Source: DASULK01 sp036381835 (GTDB lineage: Bacteria > Actinomycetota > Actinomycetes > Mycobacteriales > Micromonosporaceae). From it: a stretch of 32,070 bases of DNA. The notes beneath the pieces are model-generated. The model saw only the letters and a program-made list of their open reading frames with translations. It was not told where the DNA came from and did not search any database. Both the position numbers and the translations under genes were made by a program. This document shows, piece after piece, positions 16,621 through 24,623 of the stretch. Position 1 is the stretch's first letter; each line of letters begins with the position of its first letter. The stretch covers positions 1 through 32,070 of the forward strand of contig DASVCA010000097.1 in assembly GCA_036381835.1 (NCBI GenBank). Reading direction: 5' to 3'.

Positions 16621-16891
16621 GCAACACCTCCACCCCACCCCCACGAGGGCGTCTTCTCAGTACGCGGGCCGCAACCGAGGGTAGTCCGGCCCAGACACAG
16701 TGCGCTACCCTCGGCCGCTTCATTCTCTAATAGATCTTGCGTTTTCCCTCGTAACAGAACAGACGGGAGATAAGCCTCACATCATGGCAATCCACGTCAT
16801 GCATGATCACGAGTTTGGCGGGTCAGGGTTCGGGGCACCATCCGCCCAGCGACCGCGATGCCGCACCGCCGGCGACGGAGGAGGTGGCCGG
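16621..16891. promoter_or_regulatory. Divergent intergenic region with AT-rich patch
   Basis: Should contain the promoters of the STAS gene (minus) and the small gene at 16892 (plus). It has an AT-rich stretch around 16718-16745 (TTCATTCTCTAATAGATC) that stands out from the surrounding DNA and could be a promoter. An ATG at 16784 opens the same frame as the next gene, but its codons lack the G/C third-position bias and its ribosome site is weak. Confidence 0.3.
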
Positions 16892-17155
16892 ATGGCCAAG
16901 ACGCCCAGACGATTCGGGCGGACCGCGAACCGGGCGTGGCCTCGTTGGGCGATCGCGATCGACAACCCGGACGGTATCCAACAGCGGCCCGCCGCCGGGC
17001 GGTGGCGGCGCCTCGCCCGGAGGGTGCTGCTCGGGCTCGGCATGACCACGGCGGCCGTGGCCGTCCTCCGGCGCGTCCGGCACCGCCATGACGATCCAGA
17101 ACCGAGCCGGCGTATCGAGTTCGTCGACGTCGACCGGCCCGTCAGACGTCGCTGA
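16892..17155 (+). CDS. Small basic protein with one hydrophobic segment, unknown
   Basis: Product of 87 residues, unrecognised. It is strongly basic (many Arg) with one short hydrophobic stretch, VLLGLGMTTAAVAVL, at about residues 45-59 flanked by RR on both sides, so it may be a small membrane protein or associate with membranes. The ATG at 16892 is supported by GGAGGAGG seven bases upstream and by the onset of coding-type codon bias. The frame is open further upstream to 16784, and that longer form (123 residues) cannot be excluded. It precedes the BON gene by about 107 bases. Confidence 0.5.
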   Translation: MAKTPRRFGRTANRAWPRWAIAIDNPDGIQQRPAAGRWRRLARRVLLGLGMTTAAVAVLRRVRHRHDDPEPSRRIEFVDVDRPVRRR

Positions 17156-17262
17156 CGGACACCTCGCCGACCGGCGGTCACCACCCCGGTGAGCGCGACC
17201 GGCAACCAGACTCATCCGGCCGGCACGCAGGATCCAATCCGGCAGACGCGAGGGAGAGTGCG

Positions 17263-17943
17263 ATGACCACCGTGACAACCCGCCGAATCGACCAGGACAT
17301 ACAGCACGACCTGCTCGAGGAATTGAAGTGGGAAGCGCGAGTCCAGCCCAACGAGATCGCCGTCTCCGTGCGGGAAGGCGTGGTGACCTTGGCCGGCTGG
17401 GTGGACAACTACGCGAAGAAGTGGGCGGCGGAGCGGGCCGCACATCGAGTTCGAGGGGTTCGTGCGGTCGCCAACGACATCGAGGTCAGACTCCCCTCCT
17501 CCGCCCAGCGCACCGACGCCGACATCGCCACCGCGGTGACCAGAGCGTTGGAATGGGATGCCTTCGTCCCCGTCGAAACCCTGGACGTGACCGTCTCCAA
17601 CGGCTGGGTCGTACTCCACGGGGAAGTCGACTGGGAGTACCAGAAGCGGGCCGCCGAGCGTACCGTCCGACGACTGGCCGGAGTGGTCGGGGTGAGCAAC
17701 GGCATCACCGTCCGCCCTCGCCCGGACGCCTCTGTTCCCGAGCACCTGCGACGCCACATCGAGGCCGCTCTGCGCCGCAACGCGGAGACCGACGCCGAGA
17801 AGATCCGCATCGAGGTGTACGGCGATCAGGTGGTGCTGCACGGCACCGTGCGCTCCTGGCTGGAGCGAGACGAGGCGGAACGGGTCTGCTGGTCCGCGCC
17901 CGGCGTCGTGGCGGTGGACAACCGGATCACGGTCCAACACTGA
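17263..17943 (+). CDS. Protein with three BON domains
   Basis: Product of 226 residues made of three consecutive BON domains, at roughly 8-76, 84-153 and 157-226. Each has the family pattern: a first helix, then a V(T/V)L(A/H)G.V strand (VVTLAGWVDNY, WVVLHGEVDWEY, QVVLHGTVRSWL), a second helix with AAER or EAERV, and a closing strand G(V/I)..V.N.I.V. BON domains bind phospholipid or other surfaces and occur in OsmY-like stress proteins. There is no signal peptide here, so this one is cytoplasmic. ATG at 17263 follows GAGGGAGAG. The DsbA-like gene begins 41 bases downstream and is probably co-transcribed. Confidence 0.9.
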   Translation: MTTVTTRRIDQDIQHDLLEELKWEARVQPNEIAVSVREGVVTLAGWVDNYAKKWAAERAAHRVRGVRAVANDIEVRLPSSAQRTDADIATAVTRALEWDAFVPVETLDVTVSNGWVVLHGEVDWEYQKRAAERTVRRLAGVVGVSNGITVRPRPDASVPEHLRRHIEAALRRNAETDAEKIRIEVYGDQVVLHGTVRSWLERDEAERVCWSAPGVVAVDNRITVQH

Positions 17944-17984
17944 CACGCCCGGAGTTTCGCGCACAAATCGGCCAGGGGGTTCGC

Positions 17985-18533
17985 ATGACCACACCGTTGC
18001 AGGTGACCACCAAGCGGCTGCGCATCGAGGTCACCGAGGATGAGCACATCCGAGGAGCGATCGACGCGCCCGTGACGCTGGTGCAATACGCGGACTTCCA
18101 GTGCCGGCACTGCCGGGAGGCATACCCGAGCCTGCTGGAGGTACTCGACCAACGCCGGGAAATCGTCCGACTGGTCTTCCGGCACTTCCCACTCGCCAAC
18201 GTCCACCCGTACGCGGAGCTGGTCGCCGAGACCGCAGAGGCCGCCGGTGACCACGGATGCTTCTGGGAGCTGCACGACTGGATCTTCGAACACCAGGACC
18301 AGCTGGATCCGGTCCACCTCGCCCTCGGCGCGGAGCAGGTCGGTCTGCCGGTCGATCAGGTGGTGGAGGAGGTCAACGCCCACACCCGTCTGGACCGGAT
18401 CCACCACGATTTCGTCAACGCCATATACAGCGGAGTGGACGCCACCCCGACCATCTTCGTCAACGGTGTCCGGCACGACGGCGGCTGCACGGTCGCGGAG
18501 CTGCTGAAAGCGATCGACCAGGTCGCCCCGTGA
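17985..18533 (+). CDS. Cytoplasmic DsbA-family thioredoxin-fold protein
   Basis: Thiol-disulfide protein of 182 residues. The active site is C40-R-H-C43 in ADFQCRHCRE, placed after the first strand (PVTLVQYADF), and the cis-proline loop is DATPTIFVNG near residue 150. A helical insertion lies between, as in DsbA. No signal peptide or membrane segment is present, so it should work in the cytoplasm, unlike classical DsbA. Similar domains form the tail of some actinobacterial NhaA antiporters and stand alone in stress clusters. ATG at 17985 is the only sensible start; a GGGGG stretch precedes it. Neighbouring BON gene suggests a shared stress role (inference). Confidence 0.88.
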   Translation: MTTPLQVTTKRLRIEVTEDEHIRGAIDAPVTLVQYADFQCRHCREAYPSLLEVLDQRREIVRLVFRHFPLANVHPYAELVAETAEAAGDHGCFWELHDWIFEHQDQLDPVHLALGAEQVGLPVDQVVEEVNAHTRLDRIHHDFVNAIYSGVDATPTIFVNGVRHDGGCTVAELLKAIDQVAP

Positions 18534-18643
18534 AAGAGCCCCCGGCTGCGTCTCGGCCACGCCGCATCAACGCCGCCGGGGTCCGATTCAGCAGTTTCAC
18601 GGCTTAAGGCCCCGATAACACCGGTTTCCACCGCCTCGGGCAG

Positions 18644-18649
18644 TATGGT
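18644..18649 (+). promoter_or_regulatory. -10 box of a probable leaderless L,D-transpeptidase transcript
   Basis: TATGGT followed by seven bases and a GTG at 18657. This is the actinobacterial leaderless pattern. It makes the ATG at 18645, which lies inside the box, an unlikely start even though it opens the frame. Confidence 0.45.
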
Positions 18650-18656
18650 CGTCGAC

Positions 18657-19580
18657 GTGGCTGTCGATCCATCTGCGCCTCCGGGGTGCGAGGGCCGTCG
18701 GCGCTCCCCCGGCCCGATATTGGCGACCCTTGCGGTTCTCCTCGTGGCGGTGGTGGTTGCCCTCACCGCTTCGTCTTTCCGGACCGGGTCACGGGCCGAC
18801 GAACCGCGAACACCGCCCCCCGCCGCCACTCCCGCCTCCCCGACATCTGCCGATCAGGGTACGGGCGAGACGCTTCCCGCCACGTCGCCACCAGCCGACC
18901 TACCGGTCATCGACTACAACCCCGCGCCCGCCGGGTTCCCGCCCGACCCCGACCCGCTGTCGACCGTACGGCTCGGGGAGGGCCTGCACCCGATCCGCCG
19001 GGTCGGGGCCTACGACGCACCCGGTGGACGCCCGCTGGCGTTCCTGGCCCCGACCATCCGCGGAGTCGAGGTGACCATGCCGATAGTGGAACGCCGGGCG
19101 GGCTGGGCCGCGGTACTGCTCCCCTCCGCAAACCGGACCATCGCCTGGGTGCCCCCCGGCGGCTGGACGACCGTTCCCCTGCGTGACCTGCTGGTGATCG
19201 CCCGCGCAACGAACGAGTTGTTCTGGTTGCGCGACGACATGGTGGTCCGAACGTGGCAGGTCACCCTCGGGCATCCGCGCACCCCGACACCGCTCGGGCG
19301 TACCTTCATCCTTGGCCGCTCCTCGCTGTCCGGTCGGGTGTACGCCGGAACCGATGTCTTCGCCCTCGGCGCCGTACCGGACGATCCCGACGCCCTTCCT
19401 CCCGGGCTGCGCGGTGCCCACATCGGCATCCACACCTGGTATCACGACCGCGATCTGGGCAAGAACGTCAGCGACGGCTGCATCCGACTGACCCGGAAGG
19501 GGCAGGAGGAACTGCTGGACGAGATCCGACCGGGTACGGGGGTGGTCGTCGTGGACACCTACGCACCGCCTGCCACCTAG
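18657..19580 (+). CDS. L,D-transpeptidase (YkuD domain)
   Basis: Cell-wall enzyme that makes 3-3 peptide cross-links or attaches groups to meso-diaminopimelate. The 307-residue product has one N-terminal membrane segment (ILATLAVLLVAVVVALTA), a Pro/Thr-rich linker of about 50 residues, then the YkuD domain. Catalytic residues are H259 in GIHTWYHD and C275 in SDGCIRL; numbers are from the GTG. The usual SHGC motif reads SDGC here. The protein should be anchored with the catalytic domain outside. I chose GTG 18657 over ATG 18645 because a TATGGT box sits seven bases before it. Its stop overlaps the convergent pseudogene stop within CTAG. Confidence 0.9.
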   Translation: MAVDPSAPPGCEGRRRSPGPILATLAVLLVAVVVALTASSFRTGSRADEPRTPPPAATPASPTSADQGTGETLPATSPPADLPVIDYNPAPAGFPPDPDPLSTVRLGEGLHPIRRVGAYDAPGGRPLAFLAPTIRGVEVTMPIVERRAGWAAVLLPSANRTIAWVPPGGWTTVPLRDLLVIARATNELFWLRDDMVVRTWQVTLGHPRTPTPLGRTFILGRSSLSGRVYAGTDVFALGAVPDDPDALPPGLRGAHIGIHTWYHDRDLGKNVSDGCIRLTRKGQEELLDEIRPGTGVVVVDTYAPPAT

Positions 19581-20826
19581 GGACTGTATCGAGGTCGGCT
19601 GCATGAGTGGTGGCAAGGGTCCGGGATTTCCGGCGTGGTCTGCAGGACATCAACCTGCGTCGCCGACAATGGGCGGACGCCGAAGTCACCTTTCCGGGTG
19701 CCCCGAAATGGCACTGCGCATGCGATGGCGATCGCGAGGACAAGGCGCGCATTTCCGAAAAGCTGCCCGCCCGGCAGGCTCGCACCAACCGACGTCACGA
19801 GCAGCACCATGAGCACGGTCACCAGTAACGCCCACGCGAGATTGATCCGTCGCCGTTCACTCACTGCGCACAATGCAGCGAATACCAGCCAGATTTGGTG
19901 ATGCGTCCACCACACCGGCGAGAACACGAGCCCTGCCGCCCCAACGAACACCGCCGCGGTGAAGGGTTCGCTATTGCGATACGCCCGTACTGCGCGAACG
20001 AGGGCCATGACGACGATGACCCCGCCAACGGCGACAACGACCGAGGCCCGGACGGTATCGGGCAGTTCCCAACGCAGCATCGCGCCGTTGAGAGATTGAT
20101 TGCCTCCGGTGGCGATGTTGCCGACCCGATCAACATTCAAGATCTCGGTCAGCCAGAACCGCGCCGACTCCCCTGGTAAAACCAGCCACGCCAGCATCGT
20201 GGCGATGGCAAAGGTGAGACTGGCAACGACTGCTTGGCGCCGCTGACCGGAGAACCACCAATACGGTACGAAAATCGCCGGGGTTAGCTTGACGGCTGCT
20301 GCGAATCCGGTGGCAATGCCTCGATACCTTGCCGGAAGAACTTTCAGGCAATCAAGCAGCACTAACGCCACAAGAAAAATGCTGATTTGCCCAAATCGTA
20401 TATTGCTTGACACGGGGGCCGAGATGAACAGCAAAAGCGCGACCGCCGGCAGCCTCAGTGACTGGCGGACGACAGGTACATTGTCGGCGTACCGGCTGAG
20501 CCATGCCACGAGAAGCACTACCGCAATGGTGCTTGCGGTCCACAAGACCCGAGCGACCGGTTCGGACAACATGCCCAGTGGAACGAAAATCAATCCAGCA
20601 AAGGGTGGATAGGTGAAAGGTGCGTCGTTGTGTGCCGCGAAGTCGTACAGGCTCGCCCCATCGAGCAGGAACTGGACGCCCCCCGGTACACATGAAGGTC
20701 GGCGAGTCGGTCGTATAGTGGCCGGTTGAACGCCCCCATCACCTGAAGTGCCGCCGCAATGGCCGCAAGCACCCACAACTCCGTGCTCCCAGTGCATTGG
20801 AAGGTCGCGGTTTCCGACTTCGACAT
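19577..20826 (-). pseudogene. GT87 (DUF2029) polyprenol-phosphate-dependent mannosyltransferase, frameshifted
   Basis: GT-C membrane glycosyltransferase with about ten hydrophobic helices, broken near its start. One frame gives an N-terminal helix and the catalytic-loop block RPLYDRLADLHVYRG (D of DLHVYR is the conserved family aspartate), then becomes nonsense. The next frame resumes exactly with VQFLLDGASLYDF, then APFTYPPFAGLIFVPLG and the rest. The switch is at a run of six C (20679-20684, G on the coding strand); one more G restores the protein. The DNA has clearly lower GC and poorer codon bias than its neighbours, suggesting transfer. The start is unsure (20826 or 20862-20871). A sequencing error is possible. 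Confidence 0.75.
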
Positions 20827-21135
20827 ATCGGAGATACCACCTCCTCTTGTGTATCGCGCCATCGAGATCAACGCCCGTTGATCTTCCTATCGAGCAGAGG
20901 CGAAATCCTATCTGATGCAAATTCGTCGCGGGTGCACGAAGTCGCCACATCGCAGTCGCTACCGACAAAAGTGCGGCTGTACGAGGACGGTCGATCCGCC
21001 TCATTGAAAATCCCGTTCTCCCCTGGTCGACGAAGCCGCCGCTGATCACGGCAGATCCGGCTGCGCCAAGTACCTGCACACCCGCCGCCTAGGGGTCTCG
21101 CTAGGAGTGGTGCCAGCCTTATAAGGTCAAGGTCG
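20827..21135. other. Intergenic region, low GC, no gene
   Basis: No supported gene. It holds GAGGAGG on the minus strand about 15 bases before the 20826 ATG, and a CTTATAAG palindrome near 21118-21125 just before the next start on the plus strand. The base composition matches the decayed GT87 gene, not the surrounding genome. Confidence 0.35.
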
Positions 21136-21785
21136 ATGAGAGACCGGGTGCGCGGGGCGTTCGGCATGGCCATGATCGTGCTCATGTGCTGTGCCGGTTT
21201 GCTGATATGAGCCACGATCAAGGCCGCAGCCCGGCAATACCCGCTGGTCGCAATGGCCGTTGTCGGAGGCGGCTTCGTCGTGCACCGCGCAGTCCGCGAA
21301 ATTCGCACCCGGCGGACACTGCACCGGCTCGGGGCCGAGGGCTGGCAGCCCGCCTCGGTGGACCAACCGTGGCCGTGGCTGCCGCTGAGCGAGCAACCCG
21401 ACCGGATCAAGGTGCACCGGGCATGGACCCGGACCGTCGACAGGCTTCCGCTCACCGTGGGCGAGATCACCTGGGACGACAACGCGCTCAGTGGCGCGGT
21501 CGAGGGTTGGGAGGGCCGGGGGTGTTTGTCGTGGTCAAGCTGCCCGCGCCCACCGAACCGATGGCGCTGCGCAGACCGCACCGCACGATCGGCACCTCCC
21601 ACCGGCTCGACTGCACGGCGATGCACGAGGCGTACGAGGCCGGCGAGATCCCACCGTGGACCGCCAACGACGACCACCTGTTCACGTTCCACGCGATTCC
21701 GGGACAGTTGCGGGCCGACGCAGTCCAGGCAGCGGTGCAGCGGACGCTGCTTGTGGTGCGCCTGCTGGACCTGGGCCCCGACTGA
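21136..21785 (+). pseudogene. Small membrane-anchored protein gene with in-frame stop and frameshift
   Basis: Reading from ATG 21136, the product begins MRDRVRGAFGMAMIVLMCCAGLLI, then meets TGA at 21208-21210, and in the same frame continues ATIKAAARQYPLVAMAVVGGGFVVHRAV, which completes two hydrophobic segments, then RTLHRLGAEGWQPASVDQPW and so on to GWEGRG. At the five-G run 21518-21522 the sense switches frame and continues VFVVVKLPAPTEPMALRRP to LLDLGPD and a stop at 21783. One G added at that run joins the two halves. Restored, it would be about 217 residues with a cytoplasmic domain. The family is unknown to me. Two independent lesions make a genuine pseudogene likely. Confidence 0.65.
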
Positions 21786-22058
21786 CCAGCGGTCAGTGAC
21801 CTACCCGCCGCCCAGGCTCTGGATCTCTTCGTAGAGGTCGTTTGCGGCGCTGGATCCTCGGTACAGCTCGCGGCAGCGGTGGAGCCGCACGGGCTAATCG
21901 TCCGGGCGCTGGCCTACCCGGGGCGGCGGTGGGGTGAGTGACCGTGCTGCGGGTGCGGCGAGTGGAGCTGGTGAAGCGCCAGCTGCTGGTGGCGGAGTCG
22001 ATGGTCGAGGGCACCAATGTGAAGGCGGTCCGAGCGGATGCTCGTGCACGGTTTTGCT
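21786..22058 (+). pseudogene. Gene scraps between the decayed gene and the tRNA
   Basis: Two coding-like stretches without full genes. The first, from 21786, reads AQALDLFVEVVCGAGSSVQL then AAAVEPHGLIVRALAYPGRR and stops at 21939-21941; it has no start codon. The second begins with GTG 21938, overlapping that stop as GTGA, and reads VTVLRVRRVELVKRQLLVAE with a strong G/C third-position bias, but runs on into the tRNA gene and so has lost its end. I recognise no family. The GTGA overlap suggests they were once a coupled pair. Confidence 0.35.
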
Positions 22059-22135
22059 TGGTGGGGCGGGCGGGACTCGAACCCGCGACCGAGGGATTAT
22101 GAGTCCCCTGCTCTGACCGGCTGAGCTACCGCCCC
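22059..22135 (-). tRNA. tRNA with CAU anticodon, probably elongator Met
   Basis: Complete cloverleaf on the minus strand. The acceptor stem GGGGCGG (22135-22129) pairs with CCGCCCC (22069-22063), followed by discriminator A and an encoded CCA (22061-22059). The D arm reads AGCTCAGCCGGTCAGAGCA, the anticodon loop CTCATAA gives CAU, and the T arm GTTCGAGTCCC is standard. The body is not initiator-like. CAU also occurs in tRNA-Ile2, where the C is modified to lysidine, and this alternative cannot be ruled out by eye. Confidence 0.93.
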
Positions 22136-22251
22136 ATGCGCGCCGTGAGCTTAGCCTACTCGATCGACCGTCGGTCGCCGATCCACAACCGGCGATGTCA
22201 TCGCCGAAGGTGTCGGTGCCTGTGGAGACGCCTGTAGGCATTGATGAAAAG

Positions 22252-22324
22252 CTCCCCCGTTTGGACTCGAACCAAAAACCTACCGGTTAACAGCCGGTTG
22301 CTCTGCCAATTGAGCTACGGGGGA
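22252..22324 (-). tRNA. tRNA-Asn (GUU)
   Basis: Complete cloverleaf on the minus strand: acceptor TCCCCCG (22324-22318) pairs with CGGGGGA (22259-22253), discriminator G at 22252. The D arm is TAGCTCAATTGGCAGAGCA, the anticodon loop CTGTTAA gives GUU for asparagine, and the T loop GTTCGAGTCC is normal. CCA is not encoded. It lies 116 bases upstream of the CAU tRNA and could share its transcript. Confidence 0.95.
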
Positions 22325-22522
22325 TCGGGTCGCTCCGACACCGGGGACAAGAGTACATGATGATCCCCGGTCCCGCGCTACCGGGTTACCCCGTCGGGAA
22401 CACGCGGGCGGCAAATCGGCGAGGAGCGCACGAAAGTGGCGGCGGAGTGGGACGATGGGTAGCTAACGGGAGAAATCGACCGAGTAGTTCCACCGGCGGT
22501 ACGTCGGCAGGAAGGAGCCGCA

Positions 22523-22861
22523 ATGCGCGGAAAGCTGTGGTTTGTCGGTGGCCTGGCCGTCGGCTTCGTCCTCGGAGCCCGGGCCGGCCGGGAGAAGTAT
22601 GAAGAGCTGATGGCCAAGGGCCGTGAGCTGCTGGAGAGTCCGACCGTGCAGGAGGCGGCCGGGATGGCCCAGGCCCAGGCCAACCGACTCGTCCAGCAGG
22701 GCAAGGAACGGCTGAGTCAGACGAAGCTGGGCGAGAAGGTGCTCAGCGGCGGAGAGCAACTGCCCGCCGGGGTTTCCGGCACCACCACCCCACCGAGCGG
22801 TTCATCGGCTACACAAGTCACCGGTGGGGTCACCGGCGGATCGTCGAAGCCGCCCGCCTAA
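22523..22861 (+). CDS. YtxH-like small membrane protein
   Basis: Product of 112 residues with one N-terminal membrane segment, LWFVGGLAVGFVLGARAG, followed by REKYEELMAKGRELLESPTV and an amphipathic, probably coiled-coil helix (to about residue 75), then a low-complexity Gly/Ser/Thr/Pro tail. This GxxxGxxxGxRAGREKYE pattern is common in actinobacterial relatives of YtxH general stress proteins; the role is unknown. ATG at 22523 follows GGAAGGAG at a good distance. Its stop overlaps the convergent YihY gene stop by four bases. Confidence 0.8.
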   Translation: MRGKLWFVGGLAVGFVLGARAGREKYEELMAKGRELLESPTVQEAAGMAQAQANRLVQQGKERLSQTKLGEKVLSGGEQLPAGVSGTTTPPSGSSATQVTGGVTGGSSKPPA

Positions 22862-23739
22862 CCGTGCTCGTCGGGGCCGGTCGCCGGCGACCGGCCCCGA
22901 ACCAGTTCCGCATCCAGTTCCGCACCGAGCAAAATCGCCAGGTTGGACAGCCACAGCCACACCAGAAAGATCACCGCACCGGCGAGCGCGCCGTAGGTCC
23001 GGTTGTAGGCGCCGAAGTTGGCGACGTAGCCGGCGAATCCGGCGCTGACGAGCAGCCAGGCCAGCACAGCGAGCAGCCCACCCGGGCTGATGAGGCGGAA
23101 CCTCCTCCGCTCGGCTGGTGCCGCCCAGTAGAGAGTCTCGAAGATCAGGCTGACGAGGACCAGGAAAAGCGGCCATCGCACGAGGTTCCAGACGCGGATC
23201 GCCGTATCCGTCAACCCGAGCAGCTGGCCGATCCGGGTCGCCACCTCCCCGGCCAGCGCCAGGACCAGGATGCTGAGCACCAGCATCGTGGCGATCAGCG
23301 CGGTCAAGCCGACGCGGACCAGCAACCGTCGCCACAGGGGCCGCTCGTCCTCGACCTGATTGATCACGTCCGAGGCGCGCATGAAGGCGGCGAGATAACT
23401 CGATGCCGACCAGAAGGCGGCAAGCAGGCTGACGACCGCCACCAGGCCGACGGTCGACGTGCTCCCCTGCGCGCTCTCGATCGCGCCGTCGATGATCGGC
23501 GCCACCGGGTCGGGAGCCACCAGGAACTCCTGGACCCTGCCCGTGGCACCCAGCAGCCCGAGCAGGGAGACCAGCACGAGGAGCCCGGGAAAGACGGAAA
23601 GCACCGCGTAGTAGGTGAGCGCGGCGGCCCGGTCGATGAGACCGTGCTCTCGGAACCGACGCGCGAGTGCGCGAGGCAGCGCATACCAGGTGCGATCGCG
23701 TGGATCACGTCGCCCCGCTCCGGCCGCCTCCGCCGTCAT
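22858..23739 (-). CDS. YihY/BrkB family inner membrane protein
   Basis: Integral membrane protein of 293 residues with about six helices. It matches the YihY/virulence-factor BrkB family (once misnamed RNase BN): the start DRAAALTYYAVLSVFPGLL, the WSASSYLAAFMRASDVIN block, and the end FGAYNRTYGALAGAVIFLVW then LWLSNLAILLGAELDAE are characteristic. Its molecular function is not established. The ATG at 23739 has GAGGAGG seven bases upstream, which excludes the longer open frame. It is separated from the ABC exporter genes by about 65 bases and may or may not share their transcript. Confidence 0.92.
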   Translation of the reverse strand: MTAEAAGAGRRDPRDRTWYALPRALARRFREHGLIDRAAALTYYAVLSVFPGLLVLVSLLGLLGATGRVQEFLVAPDPVAPIIDGAIESAQGSTSTVGLVAVVSLLAAFWSASSYLAAFMRASDVINQVEDERPLWRRLLVRVGLTALIATMLVLSILVLALAGEVATRIGQLLGLTDTAIRVWNLVRWPLFLVLVSLIFETLYWAAPAERRRFRLISPGGLLAVLAWLLVSAGFAGYVANFGAYNRTYGALAGAVIFLVWLWLSNLAILLGAELDAELVRGRSPATGPDEHG

Positions 23740-23804
23740 GGGCTGCCTCCTCATCGGTCTACTCGCCCACGCCCACCCACCTCCGGGTGGTGAACCGTCG
23801 GCGG

Positions 23805-24614
23805 CTACCGACAGAGCAGCCGCCCCATTCGCCGCCCGGCCAACCCCAGGCCGAGAAGGGCCACCGTGACGAGGTAGGCGACATCGACCGCCTGCGCCCA
23901 CCCCGCGTCGCCGACCGTGATACCGCGAACCAGGTCGACCGACCGGTACAACGGCGTGACCTCGACCAGCCAACGCAGCACAGCGGGGTAGGACTCGGCC
24001 GGCACGAAGGTGCCGGAGAACAGGAACAGTGCGAACTGCGCCGTTGCGATCACGTCGAAGTCCTGCCAGCTGCGCATGAACGTCGACACCGCCATGCCGA
24101 GCGCGCCGAACGCGATACCCACCAGGACCGCGGCGGGGAAGGCGAGCAGCGCCCGCGGGGTGGTGGTGAGGTCCATCACCACCATGATGCCGAGAAACGC
24201 GGCCGAGTAGAGCGATCCGCGAAGCATCGCCCAGCCGAGTTCCCCGAGGGCGATCTCGAACGGCTGCACCGGGGTCGCCAGAATCCCGTCGTACAGCCGC
24301 ATGTACTTCATCCGCCCGAAGAAGTTGTAGGTGGCCTCGGCCAGCGCGCCGCTCATGGCTGCCGAGGCGAGCATGGCCGGGGCGACGAACGCGGCGTACT
24401 CGACGACCCGTCCGTCCGGCAGGGTGAACCGGCCGATCAAGGCGCCGACGCCCACGCCGATGGACAACAGGTAGAGCACCGGCTCGAAGAATCCGGAGAC
24501 GAGCACCAGCCAGTACGAGGAACGCAATGCCACGACATTGCGCTCGGCCACGGAGACCGAACGTCGAAGCGGGTTCGGCAGGCCGACCAGCCGGGGCAGC
24601 AGGTAGCTGACCAT
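23805..24614 (-). CDS. ABC-2 type transporter permease
   Basis: Integral membrane subunit of 269 residues with six hydrophobic helices and the ABC-2 family signature stretches: VALRSSYWLVLVSGFFEPVL near the N-terminus, a helix pair around residues 55-120, and FSGTFVPAESYPAVLRWLVE then PLYRSVDLVRGI near the end. It is the last gene of a three-gene exporter operon. Its ATG follows the upstream permease stop by nine bases, with the sequence TAAGGAG serving as both stop and ribosome site. With the second permease it probably forms a heterodimeric channel for a lipid, drug or glycan; the substrate is unknown. Confidence 0.92.
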   Translation of the reverse strand: MVSYLLPRLVGLPNPLRRSVSVAERNVVALRSSYWLVLVSGFFEPVLYLLSIGVGVGALIGRFTLPDGRVVEYAAFVAPAMLASAAMSGALAEATYNFFGRMKYMRLYDGILATPVQPFEIALGELGWAMLRGSLYSAAFLGIMVVMDLTTTPRALLAFPAAVLVGIAFGALGMAVSTFMRSWQDFDVIATAQFALFLFSGTFVPAESYPAVLRWLVEVTPLYRSVDLVRGITVGDAGWAQAVDVAYLVTVALLGLGLAGRRMGRLLCR

Positions 24615-24623
24615 CAGTGCTCC

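Noticed and set aside
18539..18581. CCCCGGC/GCCGGGG stem as terminator of the DsbA-like gene
   Set aside because: Only seven pairs with a loop of about 29 bases; too weak to call in GC-rich DNA.
21208..21210. In-frame TGA read as selenocysteine or recoding
   Set aside because: No Sec-insertion-type hairpin is apparent just downstream, the residue would lie between two membrane segments, and the same gene has a frameshift, so decay is simpler.
22059..22324. Attachment-site duplication at the tRNA genes
   Set aside because: I looked for a repeat of the tRNA 3' end near the other edge of the decay zone (about 19580-19620) and saw none, and there is no integrase gene in the window.
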